Below, piece by piece: positions 53,404 to 62,540 of a stretch of 64,000 nt of DNA (position 1 is the stretch's first letter; the number at the start of each line of letters is the position of its first letter). The notes beneath the pieces are model-generated. The model was not told where the DNA came from. It did no database searches and saw only the letters and a program-made list of their open reading frames with translations. Position numbers and translations under genes: made by a program. The stretch is from Mycobacterium paraffinicum (GTDB lineage: Bacteria; Actinomycetota; Actinomycetes; Mycobacteriales; Mycobacteriaceae), in NCBI RefSeq assembly GCF_001907675.1, contig NZ_MPNT01000012.1:117028-181027 (forward strand), given 5' to 3'.

Positions 53404-54686
53404 TGTCCACCGCCCTGAACCGGCTGCGGATTCGGAGGCGCGGGCGGTCCTGGCGGCGGGCCGCCGGGTGGTGGTGCCGGTGGTGGCTCCCGGTACGGGT
53501 AGCAGCCGGGACCGGGCAATGCCGCACCGGGCAGACCACACGGATGGTCACTGGGGTTACCCGTGATGGCGTCCGGGATGGTCATGCGCGGTTCCCCGCC
53601 CTGGCCGGTCCGCGGGAAGGGTACCGGCAGCGGCGGTGTTCCCGGCTGGCCGACCTCCGGGTCGGCGCGCTGAGTGGGCAGCAGCACGTTCGGATCCAGG
53701 CCCAGGTCGGAGAAGGCCGCGTCGATGAACGGTTGGACGAACTGCCCGGGCAACAGGTTAGCGACGTAAGCCTTGTAGAACGGGGCGGCCGACACCGTTT
53801 CGCCAAGCCTCAACGAAAAGCTGTTCAGCCCCGTGAGCGCCTTCTGCACGCGTTCTTTGCGGTTGTCGACGATTCCTAATACCTGGTTGAGCCTGTCCAG
53901 CGCCGGCTTGAGGGTGTCGCGGTTCTCGGCGATGAAACCCTTTACCTGGCGGGCCACCGCGGAGAGATTGCTGGAGATCTGGTCCAGTGCGCTGCTCTGG
54001 CTTTTCAGTTGCGCCAAAAGGGCGTTGGTGTTGGCGACCAGGTTGACGACTTCGTCGCTGCGTTCGGCGAGCACCTTCGTCGCTTTGTTGGCGTTACTCA
54101 ACAGGTTTCGCAGCTGGGCGTCGCGTTGGTCCAGTGTCTGGGAGAACCTCGCCAGCCCCTGCACCGCCGCCTTCAGGTCGGGTGGGGTATCGGCGAAGGT
54201 GTCGGACAGCACGGCCAGCGAGTTGGATAGTTGGTCGGTATTCAACCCGCTGATGGTTGTCGTGAGATCGCCCAGCGCGTCAGGCAATTGATAGGCCGGC
54301 CTGGTCCGGTCGAGCGGTATGGGACCGGTCAGTTTTCCGTCTCCGCGTGGAGTGACCTCGAGGACCTTGCTGCCGAGTAAGGTCTTCAATTTAATTGCTG
54401 CCTCGGTGCGATCACCGAGCCGCACGTCGCCGGCGACATGGAACTTAACCAGCACCCGCGGTCCGTCCAGCTCGACGCTCGAGACTTGACCTACCCGGAA
54501 ACCCGACACCTGAACAGCGTTGCCGGGCGCCAGGCCGCCGGCCTCGGCGAAATACGCCGAGTAGGTCTTGCCTGTGTTGAAGAACGGCAGCTTGTCGTAG
54601 TTCAGCGATATCAGCATGAGAGCAAAGGTGATGCCGAGTCCGATGGCGCCAATGCGGAGCGGGTTACGTTCGGAAAAGGATTTCAT
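53400..54686 (-). CDS. mceC: Mce family protein MceC
   Basis: ATG 54686 overlaps the mceB stop (ATGA); 428 residues. N-terminal anchor (IGAIGLGITFALMLISL), Mce domain (YSAYFAEAGGLAPGNAVQVS), a helical region with several heptad-like Leu repeats, and a Pro/Gly-rich tail of about 80 residues. It fits the third position of the operon. Confidence 0.93.
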   Translation of the reverse strand: MKSFSERNPLRIGAIGLGITFALMLISLNYDKLPFFNTGKTYSAYFAEAGGLAPGNAVQVSGFRVGQVSSVELDGPRVLVKFHVAGDVRLGDRTEAAIKLKTLLGSKVLEVTPRGDGKLTGPIPLDRTRPAYQLPDALGDLTTTISGLNTDQLSNSLAVLSDTFADTPPDLKAAVQGLARFSQTLDQRDAQLRNLLSNANKATKVLAERSDEVVNLVANTNALLAQLKSQSSALDQISSNLSAVARQVKGFIAENRDTLKPALDRLNQVLGIVDNRKERVQKALTGLNSFSLRLGETVSAAPFYKAYVANLLPGQFVQPFIDAAFSDLGLDPNVLLPTQRADPEVGQPGTPPLPVPFPRTGQGGEPRMTIPDAITGNPSDHPCGLPGAALPGPGCYPYREPPPAPPPGGPPPGPPAPPNPQPVQGGGQ

Positions 54687-55711
54687 CGCGGCGTGCACCT
54701 CCCGGTGGACTGGCCGACGACCTTGATATACACCGGTTGGCCCCCTTTGCCGTTGACCTTCAGCACGACATCGCACAGATAGAAGCTGAACCAGTCACCA
54801 GTTAGGCCCTGTCGATTGAGGATTTTGAATGCATCGGGCCAGGCGTTGAGATAGTTGTCGAAGAAATCGCGATCGGCGAGCACGGTTTCGGCGGTCCGAT
54901 TCGTCTCAGCCACAACCTTTTTCAGCGGCGGGCGGGCCTGCGACAACAGATCGGCGATCGACCCTGCAGCCGCGTTGGCGTATGCCACCCCGTTGCTGAT
55001 GTCCTGCTTGCGGGCCTCGAGGCCTGCGACCAGTTCAGATAGTGAGTCGACCGCCTTGGCGAACTGCTTGCTCTGCCCGCTGAGCGAACCGAGCAGGGAG
55101 TTCAAGTTGGTGACGACTTGACCGATCAGTTGATCCCGGTCGGCCAGCGTGTTTGTGAGGGCCGCAGCCTGGGTGAGAAATGAACCAATCGTGCCGCCCT
55201 GACCCTGAAAGGCCGCGATCAGTTGGCCGGTCAGCTTGTTCACTTGGTCAGGGTCGAGCGCGCGGAACAGCGGCCGGAAACCACCGATCAGCGCGTCGAG
55301 GTCCAGCGCCGGCTCGGTGCGGCTCAGTGGAATGGTTCCTCCCGGATGAAGTCTGTTTACTCCCCCGGCGCCCTCCTCAAGTGCCACGTATCTGCCCCCG
55401 ATGAGGTCCGCGAAGCGGATGGCGGCCCTGGTGCCCTCGGTGAGGATTACCGAGTTAGCGGCGGAGAACTCCACGAGCACGGTCGAATCGGGCTGGATGG
55501 TGATGTTTTTGACCTTGCCGACCTCGACGCCGGCGACGCGGACGAAATTCCCACCTTCTAGCCCGGACACGTTCGCGAAAACGGCCCGATAGCTCTGTTC
55601 CGACTGAAAGCGCAATTGGCCGAAGACGGCGACCAGCGCAAACGCGCCGACCAGGCACACGACCAAGTAGATGGCGAGGCGCCACGTGACGCCTACCAAA
55701 TTCTCTCGCAT
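54683..55711 (-). CDS. mceB: Mce family protein MceB
   Basis: The protein has 342 residues from ATG 55711. Anchor (LAIYLVVCLVGAFALVAVF), Mce domain (YRAVFANVSGLEGGNFVRVAG) and helices; the C-terminus lacks the proline-rich tail of its neighbours, as is usual for MceB. It is 52 nt after mceA, the largest gap in the operon. Confidence 0.94.
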   Translation of the reverse strand: MRENLVGVTWRLAIYLVVCLVGAFALVAVFGQLRFQSEQSYRAVFANVSGLEGGNFVRVAGVEVGKVKNITIQPDSTVLVEFSAANSVILTEGTRAAIRFADLIGGRYVALEEGAGGVNRLHPGGTIPLSRTEPALDLDALIGGFRPLFRALDPDQVNKLTGQLIAAFQGQGGTIGSFLTQAAALTNTLADRDQLIGQVVTNLNSLLGSLSGQSKQFAKAVDSLSELVAGLEARKQDISNGVAYANAAAGSIADLLSQARPPLKKVVAETNRTAETVLADRDFFDNYLNAWPDAFKILNRQGLTGDWFSFYLCDVVLKVNGKGGQPVYIKVVGQSTGRCTPR

Positions 55712-55763
55712 ATCTGCCTTCCTCTAATGGCTTCTCTTGCCTCTCGCCTTCGGCCGTCAAGGC

Positions 55764-57221
55764 TCAGGGGGCTGGCGGCGGCGGTACGCATTGCTGATTG
55801 AGTACTCCGCAAGTTGCTTGCACGCCGGCCGGCACTGGCGGCACGAACGGTTCGGAACCCGCCGGCGGAGGGCCGGGTTCTCGCGGCCTGCCCGGCGGCG
55901 GCGCCGGCGGCAGACCGGGATACAGCGGTGTTCCGTCCGGGGCGTATAGCTGCGCACCGTAGGGGGGTGCTCCCGGGTACGGGATGGGACCAGGCGCCGG
56001 ACCCGCCGGATGGCGGATGCTGGGCGGTTGTGGGGTTCCCCTGGTGACGGGGAAGTAGTCGACGTAACCCGGGAAGCCGATACCGGGGTTGGGTCGCACA
56101 TCTACTCCGGTGCCCCACCCAGAATCCGTGACGAGGTAGCGCTGCGGCCAGTTCTTGGCAACATCGGGCAGCGAGCCGCATCCCGGCTCGCCGCCGGGGC
56201 CGCCCTTGATGTCGGTGACCGGCAGATTGTCCGGATAGCGGTATGCGTCCTTGCCCAGCAGCAGCGCGACATCCAGGATCTCCGAGTATCCATTGCTGCC
56301 GCCGGAAGAATTCAGTGTGCCGAAATCGAGGGCGTTTTTCCCGCCGACCAGCGTGCAGGTCAACTCCGGGTTGTACTTCATCAGTAGGCGCGTGGTGGAC
56401 TCCAGCAGATTGATGCCATGCACGAAGTTGTCTTTGTTGGGCCCGATCAGATTGGTCCCGGCGCGGGAAAGCCCGCTGACGTCGAGCAGCAATGAGTCGA
56501 GTTGTTTTGCGTTGTCGGTGATGGTGGTGCTGGTGGTGCTGACGGCACCCAGCACCGTCACGATGTTGCTTGCTGCCGCGCCGTAAGTGTCACTGAAGCC
56601 TTTGAGGGCGCGGTAGTCGGCACGGATCGTCTCACTGCGCGGATTGATCGCCATCAGGACCTGGTTGAGATCGGTGGTGGCCTCGCCGATCGCTTCACCC
56701 TTGCCGCGAAATCCGTCGGCGAGCGCGGTGAGCACCGCGTTCAATTTCGGGACGTCCACCTGGTTCAGCACAGCAACGAGGTTCTGGAACACAGTGTTTA
56801 CCTCGACACTCACATTTCCGGATTTCACCACTGCCCCGGCCGCCAGCCGTCGCGCGCTCGGCTGGGCCGGCGCTAGCAGTTCGACGTCCTTGGCGCCGAA
56901 CGCCGTGGGGGCGGTGATTTCGGCGGTGACGTTGGCCGGAATGTATTTGAGTTGCTCCGGGTAGAGCTCCAATTGCAACTTCACTGGATCGCCCGGCTGG
57001 ATTGACGCGACCCGGCCGACCTGGACCCCACGCATCTTCACTTTGGCGCCGGGCTCCATCACCAGTCCCGCCCGGTCAGACGCCAGCGTCACCCGAGCGT
57101 AGGGCCTGAAGTCCCTGTTGAAGGCGCCGACCGTCAGCGCGATCAGCGCGGCGATCGACGCCAAGAGGACAAATGTCCAGATCGCCGGGTGCAGGCCCGC
57201 CTCGCGCCGTTTGCTCTTCAT
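55764..57221 (-). CDS. mceA: Mce family protein MceA
   Basis: The protein has 485 residues from ATG 57221. Anchor (IWTFVLLASIAALIALTV), Mce domain (ARVTLASDRAGLVMEPGAKVKM), long helical part and a Pro/Gly-rich tail of about 90 residues ending in a Cys-containing segment (TCGVLNQQC) that could form a disulfide. Five nt after yrbEB. Confidence 0.94.
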   Translation of the reverse strand: MKSKRREAGLHPAIWTFVLLASIAALIALTVGAFNRDFRPYARVTLASDRAGLVMEPGAKVKMRGVQVGRVASIQPGDPVKLQLELYPEQLKYIPANVTAEITAPTAFGAKDVELLAPAQPSARRLAAGAVVKSGNVSVEVNTVFQNLVAVLNQVDVPKLNAVLTALADGFRGKGEAIGEATTDLNQVLMAINPRSETIRADYRALKGFSDTYGAAASNIVTVLGAVSTTSTTITDNAKQLDSLLLDVSGLSRAGTNLIGPNKDNFVHGINLLESTTRLLMKYNPELTCTLVGGKNALDFGTLNSSGGSNGYSEILDVALLLGKDAYRYPDNLPVTDIKGGPGGEPGCGSLPDVAKNWPQRYLVTDSGWGTGVDVRPNPGIGFPGYVDYFPVTRGTPQPPSIRHPAGPAPGPIPYPGAPPYGAQLYAPDGTPLYPGLPPAPPPGRPREPGPPPAGSEPFVPPVPAGVQATCGVLNQQCVPPPPAP

Positions 57222-57226
57222 CGCCG

Positions 57227-58081
57227 CTACCCGGACAGGTGGAAGTTGCCGGAAACACCGTAGGCGGCCAGCGCCACCGCCAACGTCACCGCCACCGCCA
57301 CGATCAGTGACGTGCGCACAGCACGACCGACCGCCTCACCGACGCCCGCCGGCCCGCCCGAGGCGTTGAAACCGTAATAGGTGTGCACCAGCATGATCGT
57401 TACCGCAGAGGCGATCACTTGCATCAACGACCAAATGAGGTCTGTTGGTTGCAGATAAGTGTGGAAATAGTGGTCATATACGCCCGGAGGCTGTCCGTAG
57501 ATGAAGATCACTAGCATGCGCGTGGCCAGAAATCCCGACAGCGCCGCCATACACCACAGCGGAACGACGACAACTACGCCCGCCAACACCCGAGTCGAGG
57601 CCAGGTAGGCGATCGTGCGGATGCCCATCACCTCGAGCGCGTCGATCTCCTCGTTGATCCGCATGGCGCCCAGCTGTGCGGTGGCACCGGCGCCAATTGT
57701 GGCAGCCAAGCCGATATCGGCGATCAGCGGCGAGCTGATACGGGTGTTGATGTAGGCGGACGCGAAACCGCTCAATGCCTGCACCCCGACATCGGATAAC
57801 GATCGGTATAGCTGGATGCCGACGAGTCCACCAGTTGACATCGTCAAGGTGGTGACGATTACCACGGTGCCGCCGATGATGGCCAGAGCGCCCACGCCCA
57901 AACTCATGTTGGCGATCAGGCGCAGCGTCTCCACCTTGTAGCGGGCCATAGCCTCCCAGACCAAGCCGAGGGCTTTGACGTAGAACGCGGTCTGGCTTCC
58001 GAGCCGGTTCCATCCGTCAGCAAAACCGCGCACGCCCTTCGCCAGCCGCGGCAGCCGATGTGCCGCTGGGATGGCGGTCAC
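57227..58081 (-). CDS. yrbEB: YrbE/MlaE-family ABC permease B
   Basis: GTG 58081 overlaps the yrbEA stop; 284 residues with about five membrane helices. The MlaE signature is present in GAGATAQLGAMRINEEIDALEVMGI, where the EID(A)LEVMG motif meets the ATPase. It forms the transmembrane channel with YrbEA. No ATPase (Mkl/MceG) is encoded here; in mycobacteria this is shared and lies elsewhere. Confidence 0.94.
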   Translation of the reverse strand: MTAIPAAHRLPRLAKGVRGFADGWNRLGSQTAFYVKALGLVWEAMARYKVETLRLIANMSLGVGALAIIGGTVVIVTTLTMSTGGLVGIQLYRSLSDVGVQALSGFASAYINTRISSPLIADIGLAATIGAGATAQLGAMRINEEIDALEVMGIRTIAYLASTRVLAGVVVVVPLWCMAALSGFLATRMLVIFIYGQPPGVYDHYFHTYLQPTDLIWSLMQVIASAVTIMLVHTYYGFNASGGPAGVGEAVGRAVRTSLIVAVAVTLAVALAAYGVSGNFHLSG

Positions 58082-58920
58082 GTCGTCGCCTTCGTTGTAA
58101 CAGCGGTCAGCACCACATTGATCACGAACAACGCCATAAAGGTGTACACCACGGTTTCGTTCACCGCGTTGCCGACGCCTTGCGGACCGCCGCCCACGCT
58201 AACGCCCTTGTAGCAAGCAATGAAACCGGCAACTAGGCCGAACAGCAGCGCCTTGGCGAAGGCGATGACCACGTCGGTCAGGCCAACGAGCAGGGTAAGG
58301 CTCGCCATGTAAGAGCCCGGGTTGATGTGCTGAAAGTAGACCGAGAACAAATATTCGGTTACCAAGCCCACGATGGTGATGATGGCGTTCAATACCAACC
58401 CGTTGAGCCCCAACGCCAGCACCCTGGGCACCAGAAGCCGTTGCACCGGGTCGATTCCCATCACGCGCATGGCGTCGACTTCTTCGCGAATGGTGCGAGC
58501 GCCCAGGTCGGCACACATTGCGGTCGCGCCGGTACCGGCGACTACCAACACCGCCGTTATCGGGCCGAGGTATACGACGGCGGCTAGCGCGGAGCCAGTT
58601 CCCGAGGCGTCGGCAGCGCCGATTTCGACCAGCAGGACGTTAATGATGAACACGGCGAGAGTATTGAACGGGATCGCCAAGAAGACGGCCGGGGTGGCCG
58701 ACACTCGAGCGACGAACCAGGCCTGATGGACGAACTCACGCCAGGCGAAGGGTGGACGGACCACCTGCGCCAGGATCTCGAGCGACAACCCGAAGAAGCT
58801 GCCGATCTCGCGTAACGGCTTGCCAGCAGAGGCCGTCCAGGCAGTAGCGCCCGGGGACGCCTTAGCCCGCGCCGGCGCGTCGGTCGAGGCAGTAATAGGT
58901 TCTGTGTCCGTCGCCACCAC
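58078..58920 (-). CDS. yrbEA: YrbE/MlaE-family ABC permease A
   Basis: The first of two GTG codons (58920) is used, giving 280 residues. After about 30 disordered residues it has five membrane helices and the MlaE motif GTGATAMCADLGARTIREEVDAMRVMG. It is the first gene of the operon yrbEA-yrbEB-mceA-F and two associated genes, which together encode a lipid/steroid importer. No gene lies immediately upstream. Confidence 0.94.
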   Translation of the reverse strand: MVATDTEPITASTDAPARAKASPGATAWTASAGKPLREIGSFFGLSLEILAQVVRPPFAWREFVHQAWFVARVSATPAVFLAIPFNTLAVFIINVLLVEIGAADASGTGSALAAVVYLGPITAVLVVAGTGATAMCADLGARTIREEVDAMRVMGIDPVQRLLVPRVLALGLNGLVLNAIITIVGLVTEYLFSVYFQHINPGSYMASLTLLVGLTDVVIAFAKALLFGLVAGFIACYKGVSVGGGPQGVGNAVNETVVYTFMALFVINVVLTAVTTKATT

Positions 58921-60278
58921 TAGCGCACTCGTTTGTAACCAGTCAGAGCCGACATTAGACGATGAATCCTCCCCGCAGCGGTATGACGTGCTGCTTGCCT
59001 TTCGAGCGCTGTGGCCCAGAGCACAGCGGGACGCTACACCATTACATTAAGGCAAAGCAACATCGACAAACATCCATTTTGGACGAACCCGCTTTGTGGC
59101 GTCGGCGCATCGATGGTGGTTTGCTGCGACTTCCAACGATTTTTGCTGAGATGTCGCAATACCCGCGCTCGCGGCGCCGCCGCCGGCTGGGTTCGCCACA
59201 CCTCGCCGAACAGCATAGTACCTACTAGACCTCGTAGTTATCTTGCGAGATGGCTGATCGTCCGCGTCCAACCGGCCGGGCGGCCGACGCGCCAGGCGCA
59301 CGCGCATCGCGACCAGTCCGACGTCAGAAAGTTTGCTCTCGGCTAGCTGATTAAGCTATTAATTACGAATTATGCTTGACGGGTGAAATTGTGATATCGG
59401 CAGATATATTTCTGGTTACCACCCTCACAGATTTATGAGCTGGACGCTAAGTACTGGCTTTTTGCAATGAGCTCAGATGCGTCGCTCGGTGGCCTTATCG
59501 CGTAACTCGAAATAGTTGAGATAATAAAGGGGTCGTGACGTAAATCAGGTCAGAGAAGCGGCGACGCATCCCTTGCATTTCCACCGTGACAGCCCGCCGC
59601 TGAGCCGGATTGAGTGCACACCGGCCCGTCTCCAGCGTCGTTATCGCTGAGACCCCGCAGGGTGCGTCGATCCATCGAAAGGGTCCTGAGCTGCGCTTAC
59701 GCACAACGGTGGGCTACGAACTTTCTAGCGTCAGCGCGAGCTTTACTCCTCCTAGTGTGCCAAACCTGATTATGCGGGGCATACCACCATCGATCGACAC
59801 CGACCCCCGCAGCCATGAGAATTAATCGCTCTATCCGACTCTGGCCTCAGGCCTGAGGAATGCTCTGTCGCGCGAGGACCTTGAGCCAGCACACAAAAGC
59901 GGCCGATCGAAGTGATGGGTAAAGCTAAATAGTTATCTATATATCGGTTTGTATCGTTGGCGCATTATTAGAGGCATTGCTGCAAGAATCTCAAGCGAAC
60001 TCTGCACTGCTGAGCCGCGGTGAGTCAGGCGCGGTGCCGGACAGTTGCTACCCGGTTAACTGGCTGGGTATAGCCTCGCTCCTCCGCGTGCGGGCTTGTC
60101 CTCATCGCCGGATTCCGAACAGCCGCGTGAGGCTGTGCAGCCTCACCTTCCGAAGCCGGCGATGGTGCGCCACGAGTGTGCCGCCGACCTCTCGCAGCGC
60201 AGCTAAGCCGCCAGCGAGTCCTGGCCGGGCCGCTCGCATCGCATCAGCAGCAAAGCATCGAGTCCGTAATGTGCTGGT
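58921..60278. other. Long region with no convincing gene, upstream of the mce operon
   Basis: No open frame here has a good start, ribosome site and normal codon use. The region is more A/T-rich than its surroundings, especially 59340-59540. TAGTTATC at 59235-59242 equals the core of the cluster motif, and a full motif lies at 59926-59937. The mce promoter must be in the first few hundred bases. It may hold a long leader, a small RNA or decayed genes; none could be identified. Confidence 0.5.
59926..59937 (+). promoter_or_regulatory. Cluster motif, site F (TAAATAGTTATC)
   Basis: The consensus copy; its right flank CTATATATCGG is also close to that of site A. There is no intact gene next to it, so it may have belonged to a lost gene. 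Confidence 0.5.
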
Positions 60279-60592
60279 GTGACCGCCCAGTCCAGGGCCG
60301 TCGCCCGAGGCCATCCGGAGAAGACTCGCCGGCAGATTCCTGCTACTCGGATAAGGGGCCTATACACACTCGGATGGGCGACATCGCCCGGCGCGCAGGC
60401 GTGCACCGGTCGACGGTGTACTACTACTACTACTACTACTTCCCGAGCAAGGCCGTTCTGCTGGCGGCCTCCTTCGTACGAGTGGTTACCGTTACCCAAG
60501 ACGCCGTCGAACTTGCTCGTCGCCTCGCTCACCCCTCGGCGATATCAAGTCACGGTATGCGGCTAACCCTTCAACATTGTTGTCCTCGTTGA
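60279..60592 (+). pseudogene. TetR-family regulator fragment, frameshifted and truncated
   Basis: From GTG 60279 one frame reads AQSRAVARGHPEKTRRQI, a TetR N-terminus. Near 60355 the homology moves to another frame, HTRMGDIARRAGVHRSTV, followed by seven Tyr and FPSKAVLLAA. About 15 residues between the two parts are missing, and the protein stops soon after the HTH, with no ligand domain. Not functional as a usual TetR. Intact relatives have three Tyr here. Confidence 0.75.
60419..60439 (+). repeat. (TAC)7 trinucleotide microsatellite
   Basis: Seven exact TAC units coding for Tyr in the recognition-helix region of the TetR fragment. Four more units than the family norm, a sign of slippage. 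Confidence 0.9.
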
Positions 60593-60610
60593 GACGACGA
60601 GCCGGCGACC

Positions 60611-60736
60611 ATGACCACGACACCAAAGTCGGATACTGTTGCTTTACCTAGCTGGCCGCTCGCGGTGCTGAGCAAGCTGTTGCCGAGCGTCGAGCTGCTC
60701 TTAGTGCGGAGTCGGGAAGACAGCGAGATGAAATGA
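60611..60736 (+). CDS. Possible small ORF (41 aa)
   Basis: ATG 60611 to TGA 60736 encodes MTTTPKSDTVALPSW and then a hydrophobic/amphipathic stretch and a charged end. It ends 9 nt before the lipoprotein gene. No clear ribosome site and no known relative; it may be chance or a leftover of a gene fused behind the TetR fragment, with which it shares frame. Confidence 0.25.
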   Translation: MTTTPKSDTVALPSWPLAVLSKLLPSVELLLVRSREDSEMK

Positions 60737-60745
60737 GGTGCGCTC

Positions 60746-61186
60746 GTGCAGAAGCGGTTCCGCAACGCGTCCGCGATCGTTGTGGTGGCAGCCAGTGTCG
60801 GGGCATGCTCACCGTCCCGCGCAGCCGAACCTGCGCCCGGTACATTGCTCCCGGAAACCGCGCAGGTAACGATCAACGGCCATGTGCTTCCAGAGACCCA
60901 CGCGGTGAAGTGCGTACCGATGGGATCGCTAACTACGGTTACTGCCGGTGACCCTGTGGCAGGCACCAGCGTGTTCGTGTCCAATGAGAGTCCTCTGACC
61001 GCCAAAACGATCAACATCAACAATCTGGGCGGCTTCACCGGCAGCTACGCCGAACACCTCCAGGGCGCCGCCGAGGTAACCCTGCACGGATACACCTACA
61101 CCATCCGCGGACGGGCCGAGGGCTTTGACGCCGATAACCCCAGCTTGAGATCAACCGACACTTTCACCATCAAAGTCGCCTGTTAA
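60746..61186 (+). CDS. LpqH (19-kDa antigen) family lipoprotein
   Basis: GTG 60746 with GAGG 7 nt upstream gives 146 residues. A signal peptide with lipobox VGAC (Cys21) is followed by the LpqH-type domain: VTINGHVLPETHAVKCVPMG, GFTGSYAEHLQGAAEVTLHG and the C-terminal FTIKVAC. The two cysteines of the mature domain likely form a disulfide. A surface lipoprotein typical of mycobacteria; function unknown, perhaps lipid binding. Confidence 0.9.
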   Translation: MQKRFRNASAIVVVAASVGACSPSRAAEPAPGTLLPETAQVTINGHVLPETHAVKCVPMGSLTTVTAGDPVAGTSVFVSNESPLTAKTININNLGGFTGSYAEHLQGAAEVTLHGYTYTIRGRAEGFDADNPSLRSTDTFTIKVAC

Positions 61187-61265
61187 CGCGGCCAGCTATC
61201 TTTGGCCGAACTGCGTTGACTGTGCGGCCTTTGACGGGGGTTCGCAAGGATGGACGAATCCCGCT

Positions 61266-61937
61266 CTACTCCGGAGGATTGCCCGGCGGCGGGTACACCC
61301 CCCTCAGGATCCACGGGAACCAGTTGAGACCGAACTCGAGTTCATCGCTGGCGTCATAGTCGGGACTGGGATCCAGCGGAATATTCTGTCCGTCGGTATT
61401 TAGTGGTGTCGCTCCCCGTCCCGAGGGATCGCCTTGCGGCTGTCCGTATAGCGCAACCACAACGGTACGATCCGGACTGTTCAACGACCACACCCCCATC
61501 TGGCTGTTCGCACAGCTGGACATGATCTTGAAATCGTCGGGGTTGTGATACCACCGGTTGATCAAGTCGTTGCCGCTGATCGCGATTGACTGATTGATCG
61601 CCACCGTCTCTGCCACCGGTCCGTGGAAACCGGCCGCATTAGCGCGGTCTTGCGGGCTAGACCCGTCCGAACCGATATCACCATCGAGGGCGCGGTTGTT
61701 CAGCAGATCCTGGGTGTGGCGCTGCGCAGCGGCTTGCAGTTGGGGGCTGATTCTCACGTCGTTAGTGCAGCCAGCTTGATGTTGCACGGTGAAGACGTTG
61801 GCGACGACACCGTCGTTGAGTCGCTTATTGTTCGGTATGAGCGTGTTGTTGTCGTTATCCGCATGTGCGACGGGAATGCTCAGCAGGGCGCCGGCGGCAA
61901 CCATCAAGGCAGGCAGGCGCTGCGGCCAATATTGCAT
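61266..61937 (-). CDS. Secreted CAP-domain (SCP/PR-1-like) protein
   Basis: ATG 61937 with GGAGG at 8 nt is chosen over a start eight codons upstream; 223 residues. A signal peptide ends at about AHA-D. The CAP fold is shown by VFTVQHQAGCTNDVRISPQL, AAQRHTQDLLNNR and a FHGPVAETVA segment with the GxxxEN-like region, and SCANSQMGVW. Mycobacterial members are secreted; function unknown. Single gene, convergent with the lipoprotein. Confidence 0.82.
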   Translation of the reverse strand: MQYWPQRLPALMVAAGALLSIPVAHADNDNNTLIPNNKRLNDGVVANVFTVQHQAGCTNDVRISPQLQAAAQRHTQDLLNNRALDGDIGSDGSSPQDRANAAGFHGPVAETVAINQSIAISGNDLINRWYHNPDDFKIMSSCANSQMGVWSLNSPDRTVVVALYGQPQGDPSGRGATPLNTDGQNIPLDPSPDYDASDELEFGLNWFPWILRGVYPPPGNPPE

Positions 61938-62189
61938 GTCCAAGTCCTCCTTGTTAGCCACAAAGCGGTGGTCGGCGGTGCCGGGCGGCGGACGCTCTGC
62001 GACCGAGTGCTGGCCTCGCTGATCGGATCGACTTGCTCAGCCGATGTAGGACCGAATTGAGCTTGACATGCATGTAGGCTACCCACGGCGCCGCGAAGTC
62101 GTCTAGAGGTTTTATTACTTAAATGAATATATGTTTAGGCGGCTGTTCAGGCCTGTCGCGATCCCGATTGGCGAGGCGGGCTCAACGAT
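61938..62189. other. Intergenic region, A/T-rich at 62105-62135
   Basis: Presumed promoter region of the CAP-domain gene; otherwise nothing recognised. Confidence 0.3.
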
Positions 62190-62340
62190 GTGGCCATTAC
62201 GTCGACGAGCGCGTCATGATCGGCCCGGGCGGCACGGCGCGAACCCCAGCCCGCAGTTACCTACTACCGTGGCGGTCACTCCATGTGAAAACGACGGGTT
62301 GAGCCGGCCAGATCGCCTGGACCGTCGTAGTGGGTATGCA
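62190..62340 (-). pseudogene. N-acyl-D-amino-acid deacylase (amidohydrolase 3) fragment
   Basis: On the minus strand HGVTATVVGNCGLGFAPCRP matches the diagnostic HGVTTVVxGNCGxGFAP motif of D-aminoacylases. One extra G near 62225 shifts the frame, after which ADHDALVDVMA follows, again as in the family. HTHYDG, the metal-binding motif, is seen in another frame at 62322-62340. Only about 50 of 500 codons remain. Confidence 0.7.
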
Positions 62341-62475
62341 GAAACGATCGCAGCCCCAACCCCGAAGCAGGACAGTGCGTCGGCAACGATCTCGTCTTCT
62401 GTCACCGGCACGTTCGGATTCACGGTGTTCGACGTCGCACCGTTGATCGCGGCCTCGATGATGACCGGTTCGCTC
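62341..62475 (-). pseudogene. BKACE/DUF849 (beta-keto acid cleavage) N-terminal fragment
   Basis: The minus strand reads PVIIEAAINGATSNTVNPNV then PVTEDEIVADALSCFGVGAAIV, the conserved N-terminus of 3-keto-acid cleavage enzymes. After this the sequence runs into the D-aminoacylase fragment, so both were joined by a deletion. Function is lost. Confidence 0.65.
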
Positions 62476-62540
62476 GCTGCTGCTCCTGCGTCGGAGTGTG
62501 AAATCTGCTGGAATGGTATGAAAGTGGTTGCCTGTCAAGG

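Noticed and set aside
59495..59704. 69-codon minus-strand open frame
   Set aside because: No ribosome site, no recognised motif, and lies in an A/T-variable region; insufficient support for a gene.
60419..60439. CRISPR or tandem-repeat array
   Set aside because: A simple TAC trinucleotide run inside a coding remnant; no spaced repeats of CRISPR type are seen anywhere in the window.
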